DNA of 5,227 bases from an uncultured Ruminococcus sp. (GTDB taxonomy: Bacteria; Bacillota; Clostridia; Oscillospirales; Acutalibacteraceae): the NCBI GenBank assembly GCA_900554995.1, contig USJJ01000118.1, forward strand, positions 1 to 5,227. The letters are read 5' to 3'. A program made the translations under genes and the position numbers. Below the pieces are notes generated by a model. That model had not been told where the DNA came from and searched no databases. It saw only the letters and a list, made by a program, of their open reading frames with translations. Positions 1-5,208 of the stretch are shown here, in pieces; positions within the stretch are counted from its first letter, which is position 1; every line of letters starts with the position of its first letter.

Positions 1-838
1 GGTTTTCGTCGCTCTTTCTGACCTTGCCTTCAAGTAGCTCAATTTCCGAGTTAATCCTCTGCCAGACAGTATCCAAACTGCTCGGGTCTGATGTGACGGC
101 ACGGATTTTTTCCATGTCCAGGTACGCGTTGACTTTCCTGACCTGATCCTCTCCTGCGTCACAGGCTTCTTTGGCGTAATTATATAGACTTTCCAACCGG
201 GTTTCACAAACAGAATAGCTGTGGAATGACGCGGATTTGGTCTTGATTATTTCTTCATTGGCGGATATTTGACGATCGATATCATTGGCAAGGTCATCAT
301 CCTCCTCCTCGCAAAGTCTGTCCTCCAGCTCCTCTTTTTCCAATCTCAGTTTCTTAATATCTCTGGACAGTTCGGCTTTTTTGGCAGAGGCAAATTCCTT
401 GATGGATACCAATTCCCTGATCTTTTCGGACAGCCCGCGCTGTAAGGATGACTGCCTGAGTGTTTTCTCATCGTCCGAATTGAGCGCGTTGAAATTACCG
501 CTTATCAGAACATCAAAGTAGTACGCCAAATCTTCAGTGGCAGAGTTTACGCGGGAGGCGAGTCCACCATCTAAAGCTTCACGCAGATGCTTTACGCTTT
601 CCTGTATTTTGCCGATGACAATATCAATGTTATCATCACAAGTGAATGTTGTATATTCGAGATTCGTGACATATTGCCTTATTTTTTCACCGACCTTGTT
701 AATATGGTCGGTGTCAAGGTTTTCAGCGTATTTGCCTTTATCAATTCGGAAAAGCAGTCTGTTAATCTCCTGGAGCAAGTCATCTTTTTTCTTGTTGTTT
801 GTTTTAACCTGCGACGATTTTTTCCATAAAAGCCACAT
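1..838 (-). CDS. Coiled-coil protein downstream of SPFH gene (partial, C-terminus beyond window)
   Basis: An uninterrupted minus-strand frame runs from an ATG at 838 off the left edge; 279 residues are visible. The ATG follows a GAGAGGA ribosome binding site lying just after the TGA of the SPFH gene (13-base gap), so the two are almost certainly co-transcribed. The product is acidic and soluble. There is no signal peptide or membrane segment beyond a short hydrophobic start (MWLLWKK). Residues about 145-205 are rich in Lys, Glu, Leu and Arg with heptad-like spacing and an acidic run (EEEDDD near 177-182), and look coiled-coil. A second helical stretch lies near 255-279. The family is not recognised. 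Position after an SPFH gene suggests a PspA-like or scaffold partner, but no PspA signature is visible. The reading frame is solid; the function is unknown. Confidence 0.85.
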   Translation of the reverse strand, partial: MWLLWKKSSQVKTNNKKKDDLLQEINRLLFRIDKGKYAENLDTDHINKVGEKIRQYVTNLEYTTFTCDDNIDIVIGKIQESVKHLREALDGGLASRVNSATEDLAYYFDVLISGNFNALNSDDEKTLRQSSLQRGLSEKIRELVSIKEFASAKKAELSRDIKKLRLEKEELEDRLCEEEDDDLANDIDRQISANEEIIKTKSASFHSYSVCETRLESLYNYAKEACDAGEDQVRKVNAYLDMEKIRAVTSDPSSLDTVWQRINSEIELLEGKVRKSDEN

Positions 839-851
839 TATCGTTTTCCTC

Positions 852-2063
852 TCAATCTTTCGTATAGAGACCGTTTTTATGGTAAAAGTCCAAAGCATCC
901 GACATGAATTTCTCCACTGTCATACCAGGAGCGTCAAAAAATTTGCGGAGATATTCCGTGTTTCCCGGTGATCGATGCCGGATGCAGTTAAGAACTTTCC
1001 ATATCCTGGTAGCCTTTTTCGCTTCGCCTATCGGCAGCCCCGCCTTGACAAACCGAATCAGCGGGAACATTTCAATTTTGATTGGATTGCCAACCCCGTC
1101 GCTACTTAGAACATGAAGCTTTTCTTTCATCTTCGGGAGACTGATAACATCAGGCGGCATCGCTTCAACCATACGCAAGTACTCGTCATAATTGATAACG
1201 AAATGCGCTCCCTCATGCGGTAATTGAAATTTAGTTATCAGGTTCTTCTCTACGTTGGACTGAATTACCGCGGCTTTCATAATCAGAGTCTCATCGGCGC
1301 AGTCATCCGCCTGATGTTCAACCGATGCATGAGCCGTGACATCCCCCGCGGCAAGGGACTTCCCGTCCGCAGGCGAAACGGCTTCTTTTGTCGATTCCGG
1401 TTTGTTTAAGCGAGAACGGATACTCTCCAGGTCTTCCCAGTTGACAAAAAGCCCCACGACTGTCAATGCAGAGATTCGCAACCCCATCTCCTTGATTTTC
1501 TGGTTATCGGCAAGCAGGACTTGCATTTTATTTTGAACTTCGCCGAGCAAACTGCTTACTTCACAGGCTGACACGGGGCTATTTGCCAGGCAACTGCCGA
1601 GAACCTGGACACCGACGGAACCGATTATCGCGTTTAACCTTTCCCTGATGCTGTCTATGGTAACGGTCATACCATGAGGAAACGCTGCGGCAAGTCTTCC
1701 ATAGCCACTTATATCAGCAATTACCACCTTACAGGCTCCGTTTGCACCGGCACGATATAATTCCCGGAGGCGCTGATTATTCACCTGGACGTTTCCGAAT
1801 CCCCACAGAGTTTCCGGTATTGCTTTTCCGTGAACAAATGCTATCTGCAATGTATGTCCTACCTGCTCCTTGCCGCACACCCTGTAGATTATCTTGCTGT
1901 CACATGGTTCCATGCGCAGTAATAATTTTCCGTCGGCAAAAACTAAGGCGGTGTATTGATGCGGCACGGTGATTTTCGCTTTTCTGTCAAGCTTAAACGG
2001 GGCAGTGTAAGATATCACGGTACTGCCGTCACGATCTTCAGGAACATAGATTATTTCACTCAA
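852..2063 (-). CDS. SPFH/band-7 domain protein (YdjI / virion core protein-like) with unassigned C-terminal domain
   Basis: This 403-residue protein starts at TTG (2063). That start is chosen because a GGAGG core (2071-2075) sits 7 bases upstream and because the residues further upstream in the open frame overlap the promoter and look non-coding. Residues 1-215 read as an SPFH domain: APFKLDRKAKITVPHQYTAL followed by VFADGK (about 21-46), an ETLWGFGNVQV segment (84-94), a conserved-looking ISGYGRL (118-124), then a long amphipathic helix 165-192 and a closing strand RISALTVVGLF (196-206). A low-complexity Ala/Ser/Asp linker spans 220-260. Residues 262-403 form a helical domain I cannot assign, ending MTVEKFMSDALDFYHKNG. 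Relatives of YdjI often carry a zinc ribbon or short tail there; none is seen. SPFH proteins build membrane-associated oligomeric scaffolds and often take part in envelope stress. The family call is fairly sure; the role is inferred. Confidence 0.8.
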   Translation of the reverse strand: MSEIIYVPEDRDGSTVISYTAPFKLDRKAKITVPHQYTALVFADGKLLLRMEPCDSKIIYRVCGKEQVGHTLQIAFVHGKAIPETLWGFGNVQVNNQRLRELYRAGANGACKVVIADISGYGRLAAAFPHGMTVTIDSIRERLNAIIGSVGVQVLGSCLANSPVSACEVSSLLGEVQNKMQVLLADNQKIKEMGLRISALTVVGLFVNWEDLESIRSRLNKPESTKEAVSPADGKSLAAGDVTAHASVEHQADDCADETLIMKAAVIQSNVEKNLITKFQLPHEGAHFVINYDEYLRMVEAMPPDVISLPKMKEKLHVLSSDGVGNPIKIEMFPLIRFVKAGLPIGEAKKATRIWKVLNCIRHRSPGNTEYLRKFFDAPGMTVEKFMSDALDFYHKNGLYTKD

Positions 2064-2070
2064 GTCAAGC

Positions 2071-2075
2071 CCTCC
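2071..2075 (-). promoter_or_regulatory. Ribosome binding site deciding the TTG start of the SPFH gene
   Basis: On the minus strand GAGGGGGAGGGC precedes TTG by 7 bases (GGAGG core here). No in-frame ATG or GTG nearby has comparable spacing; the next Met is residue 51, inside the domain. This makes TTG at 2063 the most economical start. Confidence 0.7.
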
Positions 2076-2157
2076 CCCTCGGTACCGGACAATTGATGCG
2101 ATAACCGCCACAACGAACAATTGTCTTACGCCTGTTGTGCAAAAGATACAATATTTT

Positions 2158-2187
2158 GTTATATTATAGCACATGAACATTTGTCAA
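2158..2187 (-). promoter_or_regulatory. Promoter of the SPFH/coiled-coil operon with possible overlapping operator
   Basis: Read on the minus strand, an extended -10 (TGCTATAAT, TATAAT at 2163-2168) lies about 100 bases upstream of the TTG start. A perfect TTGACA (2182-2187) precedes it, but only 13 bases away. The same TTGACA is 18 bases from a second -10-like TATAAC (2158-2163). Either pairing, or the extended -10 alone, could serve. The 11-base palindrome ATTTGTCAAAT (2179-2189, plus strand) covers the -35 and could bind a repressor. The leader would be roughly 90 bases. Confidence 0.6.
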
Positions 2188-2189
2188 AT

Positions 2190-2363
2190 ATGTCTCGTCT
2201 GTTTCTTTGCTTTGACTATATTGTTAATTTTGAAAATCTCAGCCTTGCCAAAATAATCAAAAACTGTTGTAAAGAGGGATTCGGCATCGGGCAGCTTCAG
2301 TAATCAAATCTGTTACGGGTAGAAATTGGATTATTCCATGTTTTGCTTAAGGAGCAGTATAAC
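2190..2363. other. Intergenic stretch without a callable gene
   Basis: This AT-rich region lies between the SPFH promoter and the terminator. Only very short frames occur on either strand, none with a convincing ribosome binding site. A weak rightward promoter-like pair (TTGAAA near 2228, then ATAATC 17 bases on) could drive a short transcript ending at the terminator at 2364-2402, but this is guesswork. Confidence 0.35.
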
Positions 2364-2402
2364 ACAGGGCAGGAGACATTTACGCCTCCTGCCCTGTTTT
2401 TT
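2364..2402 (+). terminator. Rho-independent terminator, best formed rightward, possibly bidirectional
   Basis: A perfect 12-bp stem pairs 2364-2375 (ACAGGGCAGGAG) with 2386-2397 (CTCCTGCCCTGT) across a 10-base loop. It is followed on the plus strand by six T (2397-2402). On the minus strand it directly follows the TAA of the 81-residue gene, but the trailing sequence there (GTTATACT) is only weakly T-rich. It probably ends the small minus-strand gene and also stops rightward transcription. No rightward gene upstream explains the better T-tract on the plus strand. Confidence 0.8.
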
Positions 2403-2646
2403 ACGCCTGAACCTGCTCCGTTGCAGGCTCGGCTTTCATCTGAAGTTCAAGATTGTGGCGGAGGAGCAGGGTGGTGTCCGATAACAGCTCCCGGTCGCCC
2501 GATTCAAACACCGACACAAAATACTTGTGCTTCGCAAATTGCCGGTAATACGGTTCAAGCGAGTTACGGAAAATTTCGTCCCGTGCCTCGCTTTTGGTGA
2601 GCCATATATCGACCGTTTTGCCGTCATGATGAATGTTCATCTCCAT
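2401..2646 (-). CDS. Small protein of mobile-element type, function unknown (81 aa)
   Basis: The 81-residue product begins MEMNIHHDGKTVDIWLTKSE. The ATG at 2646 is preferred because AGGTGA lies 5 bases upstream; a GTG three codons earlier (2655) would fall within that ribosome binding site. Residues 7-20 look like two beta strands (NIHHDGKTVDIWLT). They are followed by an Arg/Lys/Tyr-rich helical part containing YYRQFAKHKYFVSVFESGDR and a helix LLSDTTLLLRHNLELQ. The pattern (short DGKTVDIWLT hairpin, then KYFVSVFESG) resembles small hypothetical proteins I associate with integrative elements of gut Firmicutes, but I cannot name a family and assign no function. It lies 9 bases after the stop of the interrupted basic frame and ends at the terminator. 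Confidence 0.65.
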   Translation of the reverse strand: MEMNIHHDGKTVDIWLTKSEARDEIFRNSLEPYYRQFAKHKYFVSVFESGDRELLSDTTLLLRHNLELQMKAEPATEQVQA

Positions 2647-2655
2647 ATGACTCAC

Positions 2656-2904
2656 CTATTTCTTCAATTCTTTGCGTAAACGCGCCCGTTTTTTTCGCGG
2701 CTTTGCGTTTTTCAGAAAGAAAAAGTTCAATCGTTCCTCCGAAAAGGCAGATTTGCCCGCGCCGGATGCTATGTCCGATAGCATATCCGACCGTCTGTCC
2801 GGCAGTGCCTTTATGTACGCAAGCCTGCATTATTTTATGTGTCGCATCACCCCTTTCATGATTGACAGAGATAGCAGAGGAAATTCATTCTTTATCAGTG
2901 ACAT
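2656..2904 (-). pseudogene. Interrupted small basic-protein gene with in-frame TAA
   Basis: In one minus-strand frame an ATG at 2904, after CGAGGA, reads 24 codons ending RHIK, meets TAA (2830-2832), then continues open for 57 codons to TAG at 2656. The downstream part looks like a real protein tail: LAYIKALPDRRSDMLSDIAS, then SEERLNFFFLKNAKPRKKRA, ending RKELKK. If the TAA were CAA, a protein of 63 residues (from the Met five codons before it) or 82 residues would result. The tail could still be made from an internal ATG at 2784 (42 aa, no good ribosome binding site) or from a TTG at 2730 (24 aa) with GGAGG 5 bases upstream. The TAG sits beside the binding site of the 81-residue gene, as in a tight operon. 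The product is very basic at its end and may bind nucleic acid. This is a decayed gene or a cluster of small ORFs; family unknown. Confidence 0.45.
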
Positions 2905-3042
2905 TCCTCGGTCGCACAAAAAGTGCTTCAAAGCCCGCCTTTTTCGCAAATTGTGGTACAGAAAGCGAATTTCAGTGCCATGGCTACGAAAAAGTGACAC
3001 AAACGACTTTTTTCAAAATCTCTCAAATCCTCGCATTTTCTC

Positions 3043-3222
3043 GTGAAATCTCGTAAATTCGGTCGGCTCTGCCGTCCGGTGTTAAGCGCCGAGCCGAAAT
3101 TGTGGCGCGGCTTTAACCTGCTTGAAAATCCGATGCCGTGGATTCTGCTCTTTTTCTGCTTGTTTTGGATATTCACGCACTATGTGCCTCGGACAAGCGC
3201 GCCGGGAAGACAGAAGGTATGA
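3043..3222 (+). pseudogene. Rightward gene fragment with one transmembrane helix
   Basis: A plus-strand frame is open from 2998 to TGA at 3220-3222, without an ATG before residue PMPW (3139); GTG at 3043 is the only early alternative start and has no ribosome binding site. The tail reads EPKLWRGFNLLENPMPWILL then FFCLFWIFTHYVPRT: one clear hydrophobic helix bounded by Trp and Pro, with a basic end (GRQKV). The TGA overlaps an ATG (ATGA at 3219-3222) that opens a second frame, MNSWFDFSVGLL, stopping after 12 codons at 3257. ATGA coupling followed by an immediate stop is what a truncated operon would leave behind. I read this as the remnant of a small membrane protein and the beginning of its downstream neighbour. 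The competing minus-strand frame is Lys/Arg/Gln-rich and less protein-like. Confidence 0.35.
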
Positions 3223-3231
3223 ATTCGTGGT

Positions 3232-3260
3232 TTGACTTTTCTGTCGGTTTACTGTAAACT
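3232..3260 (+). promoter_or_regulatory. Candidate rightward promoter
   Basis: TTGACT (3232-3237) and TAAACT (3255-3260) are separated by 17 bases, with TG directly before the -10. It overlaps the palindrome TTTACTGTAAA (3248-3258) and a nearby partial copy, TTTCTGTAAAT. It would transcribe through the 22-bp repeats and into the end of the phosphoesterase gene as antisense. No plus-strand gene follows. The match is good but unsupported by context. Confidence 0.35.
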
Positions 3261-3333
3261 ATTTCTGTAAATATTAAAGTGTAATTGGATTCACGCTCGC
3301 GCGTGTACCCATATTTTACCTCGAAATCTCCGG

Positions 3334-3421
3334 CTGTTCAACCTGTGCGGCGAGGGTGTTCAACTCGCGCGGTCCGGGTGTTCATTCTGTGCGGTCGCAC
3401 TGTTCAGTTTCGCGCGGAATA
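3334..3421 (+). repeat. Four tandem 22-bp iterons
   Basis: Four units begin at 3334, 3356, 3378 and 3400. In each, TGTTCA starts exactly 22 bases after the last one (3335, 3357, 3379, 3401), and GCGG follows 6 to 7 bases after TGTTCA. The remaining positions vary, so the units are conserved as binding sites rather than as recent copies. A possible decayed fifth core (TATTCA) lies at 3420. The 22-base period is two helical turns, placing all TGTTCA motifs on one face of the DNA. Known cases of such arrays are replication-origin iterons and the multiple transposase-binding repeats at IS21-family ends, which begin with TG. With TGTTCA pointing left, an IS21-type interior would lie to the right, but no istA or istB is present. 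Its identity is therefore unresolved; the repeat itself is certain. Confidence 0.9.
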
Positions 3422-3444
3422 TTCAAAAAGAGGTGTGCTAATTC

Positions 3445-3492
3445 GAAACACACAATAAAAATTTCTGTCCAAACTATATTGGAGTGTGTTTC
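3445..3492 (-). terminator. Weak hairpin downstream of the phosphoesterase gene
   Basis: A perfect 9-bp inverted repeat pairs GAAACACAC (3445-3453) with GTGTGTTTC (3484-3492) across 30 bases. Inside it, read leftward, TCCAA/TTGGA forms a 5-bp hairpin followed shortly by TTTTTATT. It lies 5 bases after the stop codon, where an operon terminator is expected. The inner stem is short and the outer one lacks a T-tract, so termination is plausible but not strong. Confidence 0.4.
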
Positions 3493-3497
3493 CAAAC

Positions 3498-4310
3498 TCA
3501 ATCGTTTGAAAGCAATCGAATATCATCTTCAATCACTATGCAGTTGACTTTTCTTGAGAATGCCGTGCAAGCGTCTATCGCAATGATTCCATCGGCATAG
3601 TATGGCGAGAAGTCCGAATCGGCATCAAATTCCTTGCCCTTTCCTTCTAATTCCGCGTGTCCATAGGAACAGTGCCAGTGTCCACATACAATGGTTTTGT
3701 GCGGTTCTCGCACACCACAGCTTGCCGCAGCCATTCCGTTTAGCCATCGAGCCTTATTCCACCGATCTTCGCCTTGCTCTCTCCAATTCTCTTCGTAGAT
3801 GAAAGTGTCTCTCGTCCCTATCCCACGACCCATTACAGCGCAAGGTATCCACCCATGAACGAATATGTAGTTATTCGTTTCGTAGTAATCCTTCATCGCC
3901 GGGATTATTGTCTTATAAAACGGAGTATTCTTGGCTTTCAGCTTAAAGTCTTCTGGATATAGGACTGATGTCTGCAAGTCTTTTCCTGTCAGTTGAAGAG
4001 CCGCGTCAATCGTTCCGTTTCGCCAGTGATGCGTTGAGTAGATATTTGCTTTAGTCATCCACTTCTCCGCATTGTTTATAAGGTCAAGGAACAGATCTTC
4101 GTGATTCCCCTTAATAAGGATTACCTCGTCCTTTTTTAACAGCTCGAGTATGAATTCCTGCAGCTTTAAGGCTTCATCCCCTCGGTCGAGCAAATCACCG
4201 CAAACCACAAGTTTATGTGGTTCTTTGTCTTCATAAAACCCTTTTTCCGTCAAAGCCGCTTGTAGTTCCGAATAGAATCCGTGAACATCGGCTACCACAT
4301 AATATCTCAT
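3498..4310 (-). CDS. PPP-family (ApaH/PrpA-like) metallophosphoesterase, third gene of the HEPN-MNT operon
   Basis: The 270-residue product starts at the ATG at 4310, whose first bases overlap the TGA of the HEPN gene (ATGA). An upstream in-frame ATG (4349) would add 13 residues lying wholly inside the HEPN gene and is less likely. All signature motifs of PPP calcineurin-like phosphoesterases appear in order: DVHG (8-11), GDLLDRG (38-44), GNHED (68-72), VHGW (151-154, His152) and GHWH (210-213). These supply the two-metal site, so the enzyme looks intact. Length and layout fit the bacterial ApaH/PrpA/protein-phosphatase group, whose members hydrolyse Ap4A or phosphoproteins. There is no signal peptide or membrane helix, so it should act in the cytoplasm. 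Translational coupling to a toxin that is controlled by AMPylation suggests its substrate is AMP on the toxin, an adenylylated nucleotide, or RNA ends. Fold is sure; substrate is unknown. Confidence 0.88.
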   Translation of the reverse strand: MRYYVVADVHGFYSELQAALTEKGFYEDKEPHKLVVCGDLLDRGDEALKLQEFILELLKKDEVILIKGNHEDLFLDLINNAEKWMTKANIYSTHHWRNGTIDAALQLTGKDLQTSVLYPEDFKLKAKNTPFYKTIIPAMKDYYETNNYIFVHGWIPCAVMGRGIGTRDTFIYEENWREQGEDRWNKARWLNGMAAASCGVREPHKTIVCGHWHCSYGHAELEGKGKEFDADSDFSPYYADGIIAIDACTAFSRKVNCIVIEDDIRLLSND

Positions 4311-4642
4311 TGTATCCTTATTAATTTTTCGTACATCTCTGGTATCCATCGCGTTACGGTGTCATAAACAATAACCATATTTACGACACCATAATCATGA
4401 ACTATTTTGTTACGCATTCCCTTGATTGCAACCCAAGGAATTTCGCTATATTTCTTTTTGAACTCTTCCGACAGACGGCTGTTGTTCTCTGCGATTTGAA
4501 TAATGCGGAACATAATAGAGTCGACCAGCAAATCGTTGTTTTCGATTTCGTCTTTTGTTTTTCCTTTGGTGTGTTCAATTATGAACCGCAAGTCCGATAT
4601 GATTTTTTCAAGATAGTATTTATCGTTTTTTACGTTATCCAT
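4307..4642 (-). CDS. hepT: HepT-like HEPN ribonuclease toxin (DUF86)
   Basis: This 111-residue all-helical protein carries the HEPN catalytic signature RNKIVHDY at 77-84, an exact RX4HXY motif with Arg77, His82 and Tyr84. The surrounding text (RIIQIAENNSRLSEEFKKKY, then IPWVAIKGMRNKIVHDYG) is typical of the DUF86/HepT family, and the length is normal. HepT proteins form dimers with RNase activity that block growth. In characterised pairs the partner MNT protein transfers AMP from ATP to the motif tyrosine and so neutralises the toxin; Tyr84 is the expected target here. The ATG at 4642 overlaps the end of the antitoxin gene by 8 bases (ATGGATAA), and the TGA overlaps the phosphoesterase start, so all three are translationally linked. 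No damage is visible. Confidence 0.9.
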   Translation of the reverse strand: MDNVKNDKYYLEKIISDLRFIIEHTKGKTKDEIENNDLLVDSIMFRIIQIAENNSRLSEEFKKKYSEIPWVAIKGMRNKIVHDYGVVNMVIVYDTVTRWIPEMYEKLIRIQ

Positions 4643-5105
4643 AAATCTTTATGCCATCCCTTAATATCTCTTGTACAAGTGCGGGATTATTTTCCAGCTG
4701 TGCTATATCCAGCAGGTCGATTTTCTTTTTTAGTTGTTCTCTCAATACCTCTATGAGTTCAAAGAATTTCATGCCGTCTACCGGCATTGCGACAAGCAGA
4801 TCGACATCGCTTTTTTCCGTTGCTTTGCCTTTGGCATAAGATCCGAACAGATAACAGTACTCCACCGAATAATCCTTGAATATTTCACCACATATTTTCC
4901 TTATTTGGTCTATGGTCAATATCCCGTGATTCTCGTCAATTAAAGTCGCTTTTTGCAGCGTCTCAACGACATACTTATACTTCAAGGATGATTCATCGAT
5001 TTTCCCTGCCTCGTAATTCACATACGTTCTTCTGGTAACACCTAATAGTTGTGCTGCCTCTTCTTGCGTTAGGTTGCTTCGTAACCGAATGTCCTTTAAG
5101 CTCAT
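4635..5105 (-). CDS. mntA: XRE helix-turn-helix fused to MNT nucleotidyltransferase (MntA-type antitoxin)
   Basis: The product has 156 residues. Residues 1-52 are an XRE/Cro helix-turn-helix (NLTQEEAAQLLGVTRRTYVN with YEAGK, 11-35). Residues 62-156 are a minimal nucleotidyltransferase: FGSYAKGKATEKSDVDLL contains GSX10DXD with Gly88, Ser89, Asp100 and Asp102, and KKIDLLD offers Asp130 as third carboxylate. MntA enzymes AMPylate HepT and thereby act as antitoxin. Many are single-domain, so here the fused DNA-binding module would let the antitoxin also repress its own promoter. The ATG at 5105 has GAGGTGA at 5112-5118, 6 bases upstream, and lies about 14 bases after the predicted transcription start. 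First gene of the operon; the next gene overlaps its end by 8 bases. Confidence 0.9.
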   Translation of the reverse strand: MSLKDIRLRSNLTQEEAAQLLGVTRRTYVNYEAGKIDESSLKYKYVVETLQKATLIDENHGILTIDQIRKICGEIFKDYSVEYCYLFGSYAKGKATEKSDVDLLVAMPVDGMKFFELIEVLREQLKKKIDLLDIAQLENNPALVQEILRDGIKIYG

Positions 5106-5124
5106 TTTCGTTCACCTCACGGAC

Positions 5125-5153
5125 ATTATACTATTTTTCTCACTAAAAATCAA
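5125..5153 (-). promoter_or_regulatory. Promoter of the MNT-HEPN-phosphoesterase operon
   Basis: On the minus strand TTGATT (5148-5153) and TATAAT (5125-5130) are separated by exactly 17 bases, a near-consensus sigma-A promoter. Transcription would start near 5118, giving a very short leader that contains the ribosome binding site of the antitoxin gene. Confidence 0.85.
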
Positions 5154-5160
5154 GCGGCTT

Positions 5161-5175
5161 GAGAAACTTTTTCTC
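5161..5175. promoter_or_regulatory. Palindromic operator O1
   Basis: The perfect inverted repeat GAGAAA-CTT-TTTCTC lies directly upstream of the -35 box. It is a likely binding site for the XRE domain of the antitoxin. A half-site TTTCTC (5136-5141) lies in the -10/-35 spacer, 34 bases away centre to centre if it follows the same layout. Confidence 0.65.
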
Positions 5176-5193
5176 GTTTTTTTGAATTGCAAT

Positions 5194-5208
5194 GTGAAAC
5201 TTTTTCTC
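5194..5208. promoter_or_regulatory. Second operator copy O2
   Basis: GTGAAACTTTTTCTC differs from the O1 palindrome at one base and is centred 33 bases further upstream. The shared core GAAACTTTTTCTC is an exact 13-base direct repeat. The spacing is about three helical turns, suiting cooperative binding on one DNA face. Confidence 0.6.

Larger units (their letters stand above)
3223..3497. other. Non-coding region between mobile debris and the toxin-antitoxin operon
   Basis: No reading frame here is convincing. The stretch holds the candidate rightward promoter, a small GC hairpin (CACGCTCGCGCGTG, 3292-3305), the 22-bp repeats, and the inverted repeat downstream of the phosphoesterase. Confidence 0.6.

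Noticed and set aside
537..971. 144-residue plus-strand frame crossing the junction of two minus-strand genes
   Set aside because: It runs antisense to the coiled-coil gene start and the SPFH gene end, without a ribosome binding site; the minus-strand genes explain the DNA.
2121..2303. 60-residue plus-strand frame
   Set aside because: It overlaps the SPFH promoter and leader on the other strand and lacks a ribosome binding site.
2656..2784. Walker A-like SGAGKS in the basic small frame
   Set aside because: The spacing of a P-loop (GX4GK[ST]) is not met because Ile, not Gly, is at the required position; there is no ATPase-sized protein.
2624..2830. 68-residue minus-strand frame, ATG overlapping TAA (TAATG)
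   Set aside because: It overlaps the start of the 81-residue gene by 23 bases, and the alternative frame across the same DNA has a more natural basic protein tail ending at that gene's ribosome binding site. No family likeness is seen.
2672..3046. 124-residue plus-strand frame
   Set aside because: It lies opposite the interrupted basic frame, has no ribosome binding site, and its Arg/Lys/Phe/Ser-rich text looks like the complement of coding or non-coding DNA.
2928..3176. 82-residue minus-strand frame starting at GTG
   Set aside because: It is opposite the transmembrane-helix frame; its Lys/Gln/Arg-rich start is the expected complement of Phe/Leu codons, and there is no ribosome binding site.
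3334..3421. Short CRISPR array
   Set aside because: The period is 22 bases with no separate repeat and spacer; conserved blocks are only 4 to 6 bases and no cas genes are present.
4397..4756. 119-residue plus-strand frame
   Set aside because: It is antisense to the HEPN and MNT genes, whose catalytic motifs are unmistakable.
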